Part shown: piece by piece, positions 1 to 8,091 of the stretch | Position numbering within the stretch: the stretch's first letter is position 1 | Layout: each line of letters starts with the position of its first letter | Assembly (NCBI RefSeq): GCF_014645135.1 | Contig: NZ_BMLH01000003.1 | Coordinates: 62,001-126,000 of the forward strand | Source of the DNA: Rheinheimera tangshanensis | Lineage (GTDB): Bacteria > Pseudomonadota > Gammaproteobacteria > Enterobacterales > Alteromonadaceae | Reading direction: 5' to 3' | DNA: 64,000 nucleotides | Translations under genes and position numbers: made by a program | Notes under the pieces: model-generated | Told to the model about the DNA's origin: nothing | Database searches by the model: none | Seen by the model: only the letters and a program-made list of their open reading frames with translations

Positions 1-812
1 TGATAACCTGCTTGAACTTGCTGCTCAACTAAAACAGCAGCTGAAGTCAGATACTGCTGCTTAGCTTCTGCTGACAGGTCTTTTAATGTATCCAGCTTTT
101 TCGCGAAATCCTTATACAACACATGCTCTGTGGCTTCACCGCCAGCATAACCATCAAGTATGGCCAGAGCTTTTTCTAACAAAATTTTAGGGGCTATCCA
201 GCCCGCTTCAGCGTCAGAGGTAAAACCTTGCTCAACCGCTTTGAGCGCAGTGCCAAACTTCTCCAGTCGGCTTAAGTAGTTTTTGGCGTCCTGTTCATTC
301 GATACGGGATGAGAGTTTTGTAAGGCACCGGCCATATCTATGGTAGGGCCATTGATCTGATTGACCACAAAGGCAGAGTGCCCCATCCAGGAGTCGATAT
401 AGCCATGAGGTAACTCGTTGCTACCGGCGTAGTACTGCATAATATTTAGCATCACAGCCTGGTTTTCCGCCTCTACAGCATCGGCTGGCACAGGAAGAGC
501 TGCAAGTTGGCTAATCACAGCGTTCAGCTGTTGCCGAAGTTGTGCTTCGGCTTCTGCGCTGTAGTTTTCCAGCTCTGTGTTAAAAGCTTTGCCTACCACC
601 TCTTCGGATAAGCCTAACGCTGAGGCATTTAAGGCGCGAGCCTGAAACAGAATTTGGGTAGCCTGCTGGTACAGTTGAGCTGCAGATTGGGCTTTTGGAA
701 TAACAGCGGCTGCAGTTGTAGTGGGAGACACGGGTTCTGCTTGTTTGGGGGCATCGTTACAACCTGCGACTAGCAGGCTGCTGATGGTCAGAGCGAGAAA
801 AGAGAGACGCAT
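1..812 (-). CDS. DUF885-type lipoprotein, 3' end cut by window edge
   Basis: Start codon at 812, preceded by AAGGAA, and an open frame to the window edge (270 codons seen). The product starts with a lipoprotein signal (SLLVAGC, lipid Cys at about residue 18), so it is probably anchored in the outer membrane. The body contains the pattern seen in the DUF885 family: an alternating helical region and a segment with a DAKNYLSRLEKF core followed by a glycine-rich turn and APKILLEKAL. Family members are large (about 550-600 residues) putative zinc peptidases; the catalytic half lies outside the window, so activity cannot be judged. Transcribed away from the MFS gene at 989. Family assignment is by recognition of the motif pattern and is fairly secure; the function is not. 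Confidence 0.75.
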   Translation of the reverse strand, partial: MRLSFLALTISSLLVAGCNDAPKQAEPVSPTTTAAAVIPKAQSAAQLYQQATQILFQARALNASALGLSEEVVGKAFNTELENYSAEAEAQLRQQLNAVISQLAALPVPADAVEAENQAVMLNIMQYYAGSNELPHGYIDSWMGHSAFVVNQINGPTIDMAGALQNSHPVSNEQDAKNYLSRLEKFGTALKAVEQGFTSDAEAGWIAPKILLEKALAILDGYAGGEATEHVLYKDFAKKLDTLKDLSAEAKQQYLTSAAVLVEQQVQAGY

Positions 813-988
813 AGTTTTTCCTTTTGGTTTGAGTGCGTAAAGTGGGGTTTATCTTACGCTTTGCCTGAGGTTATTTCAGCTGTACGACAGGCATTTGCGG
901 TAAAACAAAGTAAAAATTGGCTTGTTCGCGGTATACTTAGCCATCTTTGGTGAGTCGTTTCTGTGGCTCAAGGTTGTTGACGAATACG

Positions 989-2173
989 ATGATTGAAAAA
1001 AGAACACCCGCTTTTTACGCCGCTAGTTTTGCGCTTTGTCTGGCCGCGGTATTTGTGTTTGCCAACCTGCATATGCTGCAACCTTTATTGCCACTGTTAA
1101 GCCGTGAGTTTCAGCTAACGCCACTACAAACCAGCTGGAGTTATGCCATAGGCACGCTGGCGCTGGGGTTGTCTTTGCTGGTGTATGGAGCCTTATCGGA
1201 CGCTTATGGCCGGCGTACTTTGCTGCTTTGGAGTTTGGGCGGTATGGCGCTGAGTACATTGGCACTGACCCAGGTTGAATCCTATCACTCACTGCTCGTG
1301 CTGCGTGCTTTGCAGGGCTTTTGTCTGGGCGGTTTACCCGCTATTGCCATTGCTTATATGGGCGAAGAATTCAGTAAAACCGCCATGGTGGTGGCTGTGG
1401 GCTATTACATCAGCGCCAATTCATTGGGAGGCATCAGCGGACGTTTGTTATCTGGCTGGTTTGCTGAACTGAATCACTGGCAATGGGTATTCTGGCCTAT
1501 GGGGCTGGGTAGCGTGCTTTGTACTTATCTGGTCTGGCGTTATCTGCCTGAATCCAGCTATTTTCAGAAGCAGCCATTTCAATTCAAACAAGCCATGTCG
1601 GACAACTGGTTTCATTTAAGACAAAAAACTTTGTTGCTGACCTATCTGATTGGCGGTCTTAACTTTTTTATCTTTTTAAATCAGTATACTTTTGTCGCGT
1701 TTCGCCTCACCGAAACACCTTATTTGCTATCTAGCGGCTGGATTGGCTTGTTATTTATTACCTATTTAACCGGCACTATTGGTTCTGCTTTATCTGGCAA
1801 AGTGGGTCAAAAAATCCATCCGGCTTTGGGGATGGCGCTGGGCATAGGCATTATGATGTTGGGCACTGTACTGACTTTATTTGCAGCTTTGCCTCTGATC
1901 GTGAGTGGTTTTTTTATCAGCGCTTTTGGTTTTTTCCTTTGCCATTCGCTCGCCAGCGGTTGGGTCAATCAGCAGGCGGTAAAAGCTAAAGCCAGTGCCA
2001 GCGCTTTGTATCTGGTGTTTTATTATCTCGGCGCCAGTTCTGGCGGGTTGTATTTATCGCCTTTCTGGCAACACTGGGGCTGGACTGGCGTGGTCATAGG
2101 TTCTTTGCTGATGTTTATGCTGACCTTATTTTTAAGTTTTTGGCTACAGCACAGTGCATCAAAAATGCAATAA
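989..2173 (+). CDS. MFS transporter, YnfM-like
   Basis: A 394-residue inner-membrane protein with about 12 hydrophobic helices and the MFS loop 2-3 signature GALSDAYGRR at residues 67-76. The frame is open from a TTG at 947, but the ATG at 989 gives a normal short cytoplasmic N-terminus before TM1 and is preferred; ribosome binding site support is weak either way. The general layout and the N-terminal region resemble the YnfM/arabinose-efflux-like drug:proton antiporters. Substrate cannot be read from sequence. It stands alone between a divergent lipoprotein gene and an ABC-F gene about 200 bp downstream. Confidence 0.85.
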   Translation: MIEKRTPAFYAASFALCLAAVFVFANLHMLQPLLPLLSREFQLTPLQTSWSYAIGTLALGLSLLVYGALSDAYGRRTLLLWSLGGMALSTLALTQVESYHSLLVLRALQGFCLGGLPAIAIAYMGEEFSKTAMVVAVGYYISANSLGGISGRLLSGWFAELNHWQWVFWPMGLGSVLCTYLVWRYLPESSYFQKQPFQFKQAMSDNWFHLRQKTLLLTYLIGGLNFFIFLNQYTFVAFRLTETPYLLSSGWIGLLFITYLTGTIGSALSGKVGQKIHPALGMALGIGIMMLGTVLTLFAALPLIVSGFFISAFGFFLCHSLASGWVNQQAVKAKASASALYLVFYYLGASSGGLYLSPFWQHWGWTGVVIGSLLMFMLTLFLSFWLQHSASKMQ

Positions 2174-2371
2174 AACAACTTGCGTCCATTTTGTGTTGCT
2201 TGTTAGCATAAAACCACTTTTACTTCGAGTATCGCTGAAATGAACAACTAAATTCCCGAAAATTTGTAGCCGTTATTGTACAAATCATCAGGAATGCTGT
2301 TGTTTAACAGGTCTTTATTGCTTTTTTCTTTTTGTCTGTGAGCACAGTATTCCTGTATTTCAGGAGTCTGT

Positions 2372-3952
2372 ATGTCTGAATTATCCAACGTTTTATCATG
2401 TCGCCAATTCCAATGGCTCCATCCGGGGCTTGAGTGGTTACACCCAGCTATTGATTTACAACTTCAGAACAAAGCTCAGGCTTTGGTTGGGTTAAATGGC
2501 TGTGGTAAATCCTTATTTTTACGTTATTTAGCCCGGCAGGAAACTGGCTTGGTGCACAGTGGTGAACTGCTTTGGCAGCAGCCATTTTATTACGTGTCAC
2601 AACAGGAGCCTGATCTTAATCAAAGTATCAGCCATTATCTGGGGCTGGATACATTGTTCGCAGCTTTAGATCGAGTCGAGGTCGGCGGTCTGGAGCAAAA
2701 CGATTTTGATCATATTGGTGATCGCTGGCTGGCCAAAGTTGAGTTAGTGCAGTGGCTACAGCAATTAGACTTGCCCTCAGAGCCTGCTTTGTCACTAGGT
2801 GCATTAAGCGGAGGGCAATTGATGAAACTGCGTCTTGCCAAAGCTTTTGCAACAGAGCAGTTTTTGCTACTAGATGAAGTTTCAAACCATTTAGATAAAA
2901 AGGCTCGTTTGTGGCTTCAGCAACAACTGCAGCAGCACCAGGCTGGTTATCTGCTGGTGAGCCATGATGTGGAGTTATTGTCGACTGTAGATTGTATATA
3001 TCAATTATCGCCTTTAGGGTTGGAGAAATATCAGGGCAACTACCAGGACTTTTTACAGCAGAGCCAAAGGCAACAGCAGCAGTTACAGCAACAGAATGAC
3101 AAGTTAAAGCAGCGACAAAGCATTCAGCAACAGCAGCAACAGCGTTTGCTGGAACTGCAACAGCAAAAGCATCAGCAGGCAAAACGGAACCGCGTACACA
3201 GCAATCAGGCACCGATACTGCTGGGGAAAAAAGCACAACAGGCTGAGCAGAGCCGGGGACGTTTGCAACTGCAGGTGCAAGCTCAGCAGCAAGAGCTTGG
3301 TGCAAAGCGGCAGCAGATACAGCGACAACTGGATTATCGTGAATTGCCCAAACTACCAGAGCCCCGCGAGGTGAAACCTTGCAGTGGACCAGTGATTTGT
3401 TGTGACACAGTTGTGTTGCCTTATGGTCATAGTGCGCCTTTATCCTTTCAGCTTAATGTGCAGCAACGTTGCCTTGTCAGCGGAGGCAATGGCAGTGGTA
3501 AATCGACCTTACTTCAAGCACTGGCGGGTTTTATTCAGCCAGAACAGGGCTTGGTGCAGGTAAAGCAGAAACTCTGGTACTTGGACCAGCATTTATCTTT
3601 ATTGGATAGTTTTCCGGGGGCTGTTGATGCGATCAGGGGGCTGACCACCATGTCGCAGGAGTCGCAGATCCGAACTGCCTTGTCTGGCATAGGCCTTGAT
3701 GCTTTGCGTCTGAACGTGCCAACGCAGCAACTCAGCGGTGGAGAGCGGATGAAGTTGCTGTTACTGATTTTGGCATTGCAGCCTTATGCGCCTTTTTTGC
3801 TGTTGGATGAGCCTGACAATCATCTGGATTTTCAGGCTCTCGCTATGCTCAAAGCCTTCTTACGGAAATATCCAGCCGGTTTTATACTGGTGACTCATCA
3901 GGATGCACAGTGGCAGCAGCTTGATTTCTCTGCGTTGATAAGACTGGATTAA
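2372..3952 (+). CDS. ABC-F family ATPase (duplicated nucleotide-binding domains)
   Basis: A 526-residue soluble protein with two ABC ATPase domains and no membrane segment, the ABC-F layout; family members bind the ribosomal E site and act in translation rescue or antibiotic protection. Domain 1: Walker A GLNGCGKS at 40-47, signature LSGGQ, Walker B ending LLLDEVSNHLD. Domain 2: Walker A GGNGSGKS, signature LSGGERMK, Walker B ending LLLDEPDNHLD. Both catalytic glutamates are present, but neither Walker B tail is the usual DEPTNHLD. The linker (about 225-320) is extremely glutamine-rich and predicted coiled-coil, matching the inter-domain arm of ABC-F proteins. CAGGAG precedes the ATG at good spacing. 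Which subfamily (YheS, Uup, YbiT or other) cannot be fixed. Confidence 0.88.
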   Translation: MSELSNVLSCRQFQWLHPGLEWLHPAIDLQLQNKAQALVGLNGCGKSLFLRYLARQETGLVHSGELLWQQPFYYVSQQEPDLNQSISHYLGLDTLFAALDRVEVGGLEQNDFDHIGDRWLAKVELVQWLQQLDLPSEPALSLGALSGGQLMKLRLAKAFATEQFLLLDEVSNHLDKKARLWLQQQLQQHQAGYLLVSHDVELLSTVDCIYQLSPLGLEKYQGNYQDFLQQSQRQQQQLQQQNDKLKQRQSIQQQQQQRLLELQQQKHQQAKRNRVHSNQAPILLGKKAQQAEQSRGRLQLQVQAQQQELGAKRQQIQRQLDYRELPKLPEPREVKPCSGPVICCDTVVLPYGHSAPLSFQLNVQQRCLVSGGNGSGKSTLLQALAGFIQPEQGLVQVKQKLWYLDQHLSLLDSFPGAVDAIRGLTTMSQESQIRTALSGIGLDALRLNVPTQQLSGGERMKLLLLILALQPYAPFLLLDEPDNHLDFQALAMLKAFLRKYPAGFILVTHQDAQWQQLDFSALIRLD

Positions 3953-4001
3953 TTCAGTCTTATCTTGGTTAAACTTGCCTTTGCCAAGCTAATCCAGTCT
4001 T
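3940..4001. terminator. Bidirectional terminator-like inverted repeat
   Basis: Perfect 12-bp arms (AAGACTGGATTA at 3940-3951 and TAATCCAGTCTT at 3990-4001) enclose a 38-bp spacer that contains a smaller CTTGG/CCAAG hairpin. The arms are the last codons and stops of the two convergent genes, so both proteins end in Arg-Leu-Asp. A shared terminator for the convergent pair is the likely role; there is no strong T tract. Confidence 0.5.
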
Positions 4002-4390
4002 ACCCAGACTTCCTCAATTTTCATTCCATCTTCCATACCACTGTGATGCCAGAGATCGCCCTCTACTCTGGCTTTAAATTGATACGTTTTATTGAGCATG
4101 TTGATGACTGAACCTGTTCGTGGAGTTTCGTTATAGTCATTACCTTTCAACTGGTAGGAGCCTGTTAAGGCACTACTGAAGCTGCCGTCTTTATTGACTG
4201 TGACAAAGCTGAAATAGCTTTTTGATAAGACTTTTACCGATTTCAGTTCGTCACCTGACAGAGTGATCACAGTGCCATCGGCTTTGGTGTAAACCGCAGA
4301 TTTTAGCATCCAGCTGCCTTGCAGTGGGGTAGCTTCTGCAGCGGCTGCAAAGCAGAACATAGTAAAAGCCCAAAAGGTGAAGTGCTTCAT
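3989..4390 (-). CDS. Small secreted lipocalin-like protein
   Basis: 133 residues with a signal peptide (hydrophobic stretch then AEA before TPLQGSW, cleavage near residue 20). The mature part, starting LQGSWMLKSAVY and alternating beta-strand-like segments with an ETPRTGSVIN turn and a YQFKARVEGDLW strand, resembles small lipocalin-like/DUF4488-type periplasmic proteins. AAGGG precedes the ATG at 4390. It is convergent with the ABC-F gene and lies downstream of the rhlE/rluF-like operon on the same strand, with a 67-bp gap. No enzymatic motif is visible; function unknown. Confidence 0.7.
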   Translation of the reverse strand: MKHFTFWAFTMFCFAAAAEATPLQGSWMLKSAVYTKADGTVITLSGDELKSVKVLSKSYFSFVTVNKDGSFSSALTGSYQLKGNDYNETPRTGSVINMLNKTYQFKARVEGDLWHHSGMEDGMKIEEVWVRLD

Positions 4391-4457
4391 TTTGCGCCCT
4401 TTTCAGTAGTTTTTTCATGACTAACTTTACAGCACAAAATGGAAATTGATAACCGCT

Positions 4458-5144
4458 TTAGCCTGCACTGAGGTTAACGGTTTGAAAACAACCTTCAGCT
4501 AAATCGGCGAGGCTAAACTGTGCAAGCTGAATACGCTTGAGCTGTACTACTTTCAAACCGACGGAACGGCACATATAGCGGATTTGTCGGTTTAAGCCCT
4601 GGGTCAGTACAATTTCAAACCGATTGGAGCTAAGTTGCGTGACCTGACAAGGACGGGATTGATAGGTATTAGGGCCAACAGTCCAACTCACGCCGGATGC
4701 CAATTGCGCTAAAGCCTGAGTTGTAAGAGCTATATCCACCCTTACCTGATAGGTCTTTTCATGATAAAAATCAGGGTGTAATAAACGTTGCGTCAGTTCG
4801 CCATCATTGGTCAACAGCACTAAACCACAGGAGTCTTTATCCAGTCGTCCAACCGGGAATAGCCGCATTGGAAATTGCTGCAGCAGATGGTAGAGGCTGT
4901 CAGCTTTTTCAGGATTGAGGTTACAGTCTATGCCGACAGGTTTGTGATAGAGCAGATAATGTTTTTCAGCCACAGCCCGAAAAGGCTGACCATCGACCTG
5001 AATCGAATCGTCTTCATCAACATGGTCAATATGATTAGCTGGGCGCTGGTTCACCAACACCCGGCCTTCGTCAATCAACCTTGAAGCGGCACGTCTTGAG
5101 CAAAGGCCGTGGTCGGCCAGGTATTTGGCTAAACGAATTTTCAT
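4458..5144 (-). CDS. rluF: RsuA/RluF-type pseudouridine synthase
   Basis: 228 residues. An N-terminal S4 RNA-binding domain (about 1-60: LAKYLADHGLCSRRAASRLI) is followed by the RsuA-family catalytic domain. The catalytic motif is GRLDKDSCGLVLLTND near residues 100-115, whose Asp is the nucleophile, and the later QGLNRQIRYMC motif is also present. Motif details are closest to E. coli RluF (23S rRNA U2604 and tRNA-Tyr), but RluB/RluE cannot be excluded. It starts 24 nt downstream of the DEAD-box helicase on the same strand, so the two are probably one transcript with a shared role in ribosome maturation. Confidence 0.85.
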   Translation of the reverse strand: MKIRLAKYLADHGLCSRRAASRLIDEGRVLVNQRPANHIDHVDEDDSIQVDGQPFRAVAEKHYLLYHKPVGIDCNLNPEKADSLYHLLQQFPMRLFPVGRLDKDSCGLVLLTNDGELTQRLLHPDFYHEKTYQVRVDIALTTQALAQLASGVSWTVGPNTYQSRPCQVTQLSSNRFEIVLTQGLNRQIRYMCRSVGLKVVQLKRIQLAQFSLADLAEGCFQTVNLSAG

Positions 5145-5168
5145 CCGTTTCTCTACCTGAGTAACAGC

Positions 5169-6584
5169 TTAAGCCGTGGTTTTAGGCTTAGGTTTAAAGC
5201 GACGACGCTGACCATTGCCGTTGTTGTGCTCAGCAGCTGGTGTGGCCATATGACCTGCGGCCTGAGTCTGAATACCAGGCGTTTTAGGCGCTTCAAAGCG
5301 ACGTGCAGGCTTTTGAGCCTGAGCTGGTTTTGCTCCGCCATGGGCTGCAGGCTTGGTGCCACTCTGTTTCGCTTTGGTGTTTTCAGCTTGTGGCTTACGC
5401 ACAGGACGAGGAGGACGTGGCGCTTTAGCGATAGCGACCATAGCTTCAGGCAATGGGTTTGGATTCATGCTCTGGCTTGGTAATTTAATACCAATTAAAC
5501 GTTCCACTTGTTTCAGTTGTGGAATTTCATCCGGTGCAACAAAAGATACAGCCAAACCCGATTTGCCAGCACGGCCAGTACGGCCAATACGATGCACGTA
5601 ATCAGCAGGTGAGCGTGGCAGCGCAAAGTTCACCACATAAGGCAGCTGAGAAATATCTATACCACGGGCGGCTACATCTGTTGCAACTAAGACTCGTAAT
5701 TCATTGGCTTTAAAGTCGGCCAAAGCTTTAGTGCGGGCATTTTGGCTTTTATTACCATGCAAAGCAGCAGATGGAATACCGGCATAGGTCAGCTGTTCAC
5801 TTAAGCGGTTGGCTTCGTGTTTGGTGGGCATAAATACCAGCACCTGTTGCCAGTTATTTTCAGTGATCAGCTGACACAAAGCGGCAGTTTTCTGACCTTT
5901 GTTCAGCAAGTAGACTTGCTGTTCAATTTTCTCGACAGTAGTGTTTTCCGGTGTGACCTGGATCATCAGCGGGTTTTGTAACAGGCCTTTGGTCAGTGAT
6001 TTAATTTCATCACTGAAAGTGGCGGAAAACAGCAGGTTCTGACGAACCTTAGGCAAGAGTGCCAGAATTTTTTTCAAATCACGGATAAAGCCCATATCCA
6101 ACATGCGGTCGGCTTCGTCCAGCACCAGCATTTGCACCTGATCCAGCTTTAAGGCGTTTTGGCTTAATAAGTCCAGTAAACGGCCAGGGGTAGCGGTTAA
6201 AATATCCACACCACCACGTAAAGCCATCATTTGTGGATTAATGCTAACACCACCAAACACCACATGATGCTTAAGTTTTGGACTTAACTCTTTACCGTAT
6301 TTTTGAATTTGCTCTTCAATTTGCGCTGCCAGCTCACGGGTCGGCGTCAAAATCAGTGCCTTGACCGGACGAGGTTTCTGAATAGGCTGAGCGGATAAAA
6401 TTTGTAGTATAGGTAATACAAAGCTGGCAGTTTTACCTGTGCCGGTTTGAGCGGCAGCCAACAGATCACGGCGCTGTAACACAGCAGGAATGGCCTGTTG
6501 TTGAATAGGGGTTGGTTGGGTATAACCGGCCTGATGCACGGCCTCAACTAAAGCTGGGTTTAAACCCAAAGCAGAAAATGACAT
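5169..6584 (-). CDS. rhlE: DEAD-box RNA helicase RhlE
   Basis: 471 residues from the ATG at 6584; a longer frame from 6596 lacks support. The two RecA-like domains carry the full DEAD-box set: Q motif ([14 protein letters not shown]), motif I AQTGTGKT at 45-52, PTRELA, TPGRL, DEAD followed by RMLDMGF, SAT, and the domain 2 motifs [11 protein letters not shown] and HRIGRTGR. The basic C-terminal tail is rich in Pro, Lys and Arg, as usual for RhlE, and probably binds RNA. RhlE acts in ribosome assembly and RNA degradation. Upstream is a 144-bp gap; downstream 24 nt away is an rRNA pseudouridine synthase gene, consistent with a ribosome-biogenesis operon. Confidence 0.92.
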   Translation of the reverse strand: MSFSALGLNPALVEAVHQAGYTQPTPIQQQAIPAVLQRRDLLAAAQTGTGKTASFVLPILQILSAQPIQKPRPVKALILTPTRELAAQIEEQIQKYGKELSPKLKHHVVFGGVSINPQMMALRGGVDILTATPGRLLDLLSQNALKLDQVQMLVLDEADRMLDMGFIRDLKKILALLPKVRQNLLFSATFSDEIKSLTKGLLQNPLMIQVTPENTTVEKIEQQVYLLNKGQKTAALCQLITENNWQQVLVFMPTKHEANRLSEQLTYAGIPSAALHGNKSQNARTKALADFKANELRVLVATDVAARGIDISQLPYVVNFALPRSPADYVHRIGRTGRAGKSGLAVSFVAPDEIPQLKQVERLIGIKLPSQSMNPNPLPEAMVAIAKAPRPPRPVRKPQAENTKAKQSGTKPAAHGGAKPAQAQKPARRFEAPKTPGIQTQAAGHMATPAAEHNNGNGQRRRFKPKPKTTA

Positions 6585-6651
6585 TAAATTTCTCAAATAA
6601 AAGCGCGAACCCCAATTGGCCCACGCAAAAAGCCGCGCATTGTAACGGGAA

Positions 6652-6672
6652 AGCGCTGGCGCGACCAGCGCT
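6652..6672. terminator. Hairpin between yegD and rhlE
   Basis: Perfect 8-bp arms AGCGCTGG / CCAGCGCT with a 5-nt loop. On the minus strand it follows yegD and is followed by TTT, a weak terminator for yegD. It also sits about 70 bp upstream of rhlE. Confidence 0.45.
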
Positions 6673-6728
6673 ATTGTTGGTTTTTTGTGCAGTTTGGCAA
6701 ATTGAGTGGAATTAAAGCCAAAATCGGG

Positions 6729-8033
6729 TCAGGCAAAACGAAGCGAGGCGAGCTTGCTTAAGCCCATAGCGACAGAGCCAAACTGATCCCCCCGGATCAC
6801 CGGCACATCCGGCAATAACTGCTGCAGCATCTGTTGCACACCGGGCACAGCAGAGGCGCCCCCTGTAACAAAGATACTGTCGGGTTTAACACCAGCGCTT
6901 TGTATACACTGCTGGATCAGCTTACTGATACCGGATAATTCCTGATACAAGGCATCCATTAACTGTTGCTGTGACAGGTTTTGCACCAGATGTTGCTCAA
7001 TACGCTCCAGCACCACATCTACAGCAGGATGCTCAGTCAGACCTATTTTGGCTTGCTCAGCTTTTTGGTTCAGGTAATAACTCAGGTTCTGCTGATAGAC
7101 CTGGATAAAGCGTTGGATCAGGGCCGGTTCAGCCGCCAGTTGCTGTAAATCCAACAGTTCGTCATAGGTTTTTTCCGCATAAAAGCGTTCCTGGGCGTGA
7201 ATATCGATGATATTGACTGCATCACTGAACAGCGCGCCGGGCAAAGGTTTACCATCCTGCGCCAGACTCTGGCGGCCAAATAGCTTCATCAGGCCATAGA
7301 TGGTCAGTTTGATGTCCATATCCACACCACCAATACGTTTACCGCTGTGGCCTAATAGATCGCTGCTACGGTCAAAGGTCTGGCTATGTTGTGGTCCTAA
7401 CCGGATCAGGCTGATATCACTGGTACCGCCACCAATGTCCACCACCAATACCAGTCGCTCTTTATTCAGATGACGTTCGTATTCAATCGCTGCTGCGACC
7501 GGCTCGTAGGCAAAATCGACTTCTTTAAAACCAACCCTGCTTGCCGCCTGGTTTAAAATCGCCAAAGCCCGTTCATCACCTAAAGCTAAATCTATGCCCT
7601 GAAAATGGATGGGACGGCCAATCAGCACTCGTTCAACCGGATGAGCTAACTTTTGCTCTGCACCTTGTTTGATCCGGCTGAGCAATAAAGTCGCCACTTG
7701 GGTATAAATTTCAGTTTGAGCTGGTGTTAAGCGACTGCCCAGCATCGACTTAGGCGAGCGAATAAAGACCCCGCCCAAAGGGTCCATGCTGTAGCGTTCG
7801 TGTGCGGCTTTACCGACCAGCACTGTGCTGTTTTGCGCCAGTAAGCGGGTCAAACTGGCGGACAGGTAGGCGTCTTCGTCGTCTGGATCCCGCTGACGTT
7901 CAATATACAAGGCTGAACTCAAATAGCGGCTGCCGTCTTGCTCCAACGCCAGTAAATGCGGCTGTTGCTCCAGCATAAAACCTGCGGCACAGTTGGAGGT
8001 ACCAAAATCAACGGCAAGATAAGGAGCAGACAT
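6729..8033 (-). CDS. yegD: Hsp70-like chaperone YegD
   Basis: 434 residues of the actin/Hsp70 ATPase fold without the long substrate-binding lid of DnaK, as in E. coli YegD. Visible nucleotide-binding motifs are VDFGTSNCAAGF (phosphate 1, residues about 8-19), VVDIGGGTSDISL (phosphate 2, near 196) and VTGGASAVPGV near the C-terminus (adenosine). AGGTGAT precedes the ATG at 8033. Client proteins of YegD are not known. A good sigma-70 promoter lies immediately upstream, overlapping the stop codon of the lipoprotein hydrolase gene, so it is transcribed independently of that gene. Confidence 0.88.
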   Translation of the reverse strand: MSAPYLAVDFGTSNCAAGFMLEQQPHLLALEQDGSRYLSSALYIERQRDPDDEDAYLSASLTRLLAQNSTVLVGKAAHERYSMDPLGGVFIRSPKSMLGSRLTPAQTEIYTQVATLLLSRIKQGAEQKLAHPVERVLIGRPIHFQGIDLALGDERALAILNQAASRVGFKEVDFAYEPVAAAIEYERHLNKERLVLVVDIGGGTSDISLIRLGPQHSQTFDRSSDLLGHSGKRIGGVDMDIKLTIYGLMKLFGRQSLAQDGKPLPGALFSDAVNIIDIHAQERFYAEKTYDELLDLQQLAAEPALIQRFIQVYQQNLSYYLNQKAEQAKIGLTEHPAVDVVLERIEQHLVQNLSQQQLMDALYQELSGISKLIQQCIQSAGVKPDSIFVTGGASAVPGVQQMLQQLLPDVPVIRGDQFGSVAMGLSKLASLRFA

Positions 8034-8062
8034 AACATCACCTGTCAGAAAAAAGGCCGGCG

Positions 8063-8091
8063 AGTATAGCCTTAATCCTTCGGCTTGTCAG
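8063..8091 (-). promoter_or_regulatory. Sigma-70 promoter of yegD
   Basis: On the minus strand, CTGACA (-35, five of six matches) and TATACT (-10, five of six) are separated by exactly 17 bp, placing the transcript start about 23 nt before the yegD ATG. The -35 box overlaps the stop codon of the upstream gene. Confidence 0.65.

Noticed and set aside
2628-3305. 225-codon open frame on the minus strand inside the ABC-F gene
   Set aside because: It is the antisense shadow of the Gln/Ala-rich arm; no ribosome site and a low-complexity product.
3080-3330. CAG-rich repeat tract
   Set aside because: It encodes the glutamine-rich linker of the ABC-F protein with mixed codons, so it is not a simple-sequence expansion.
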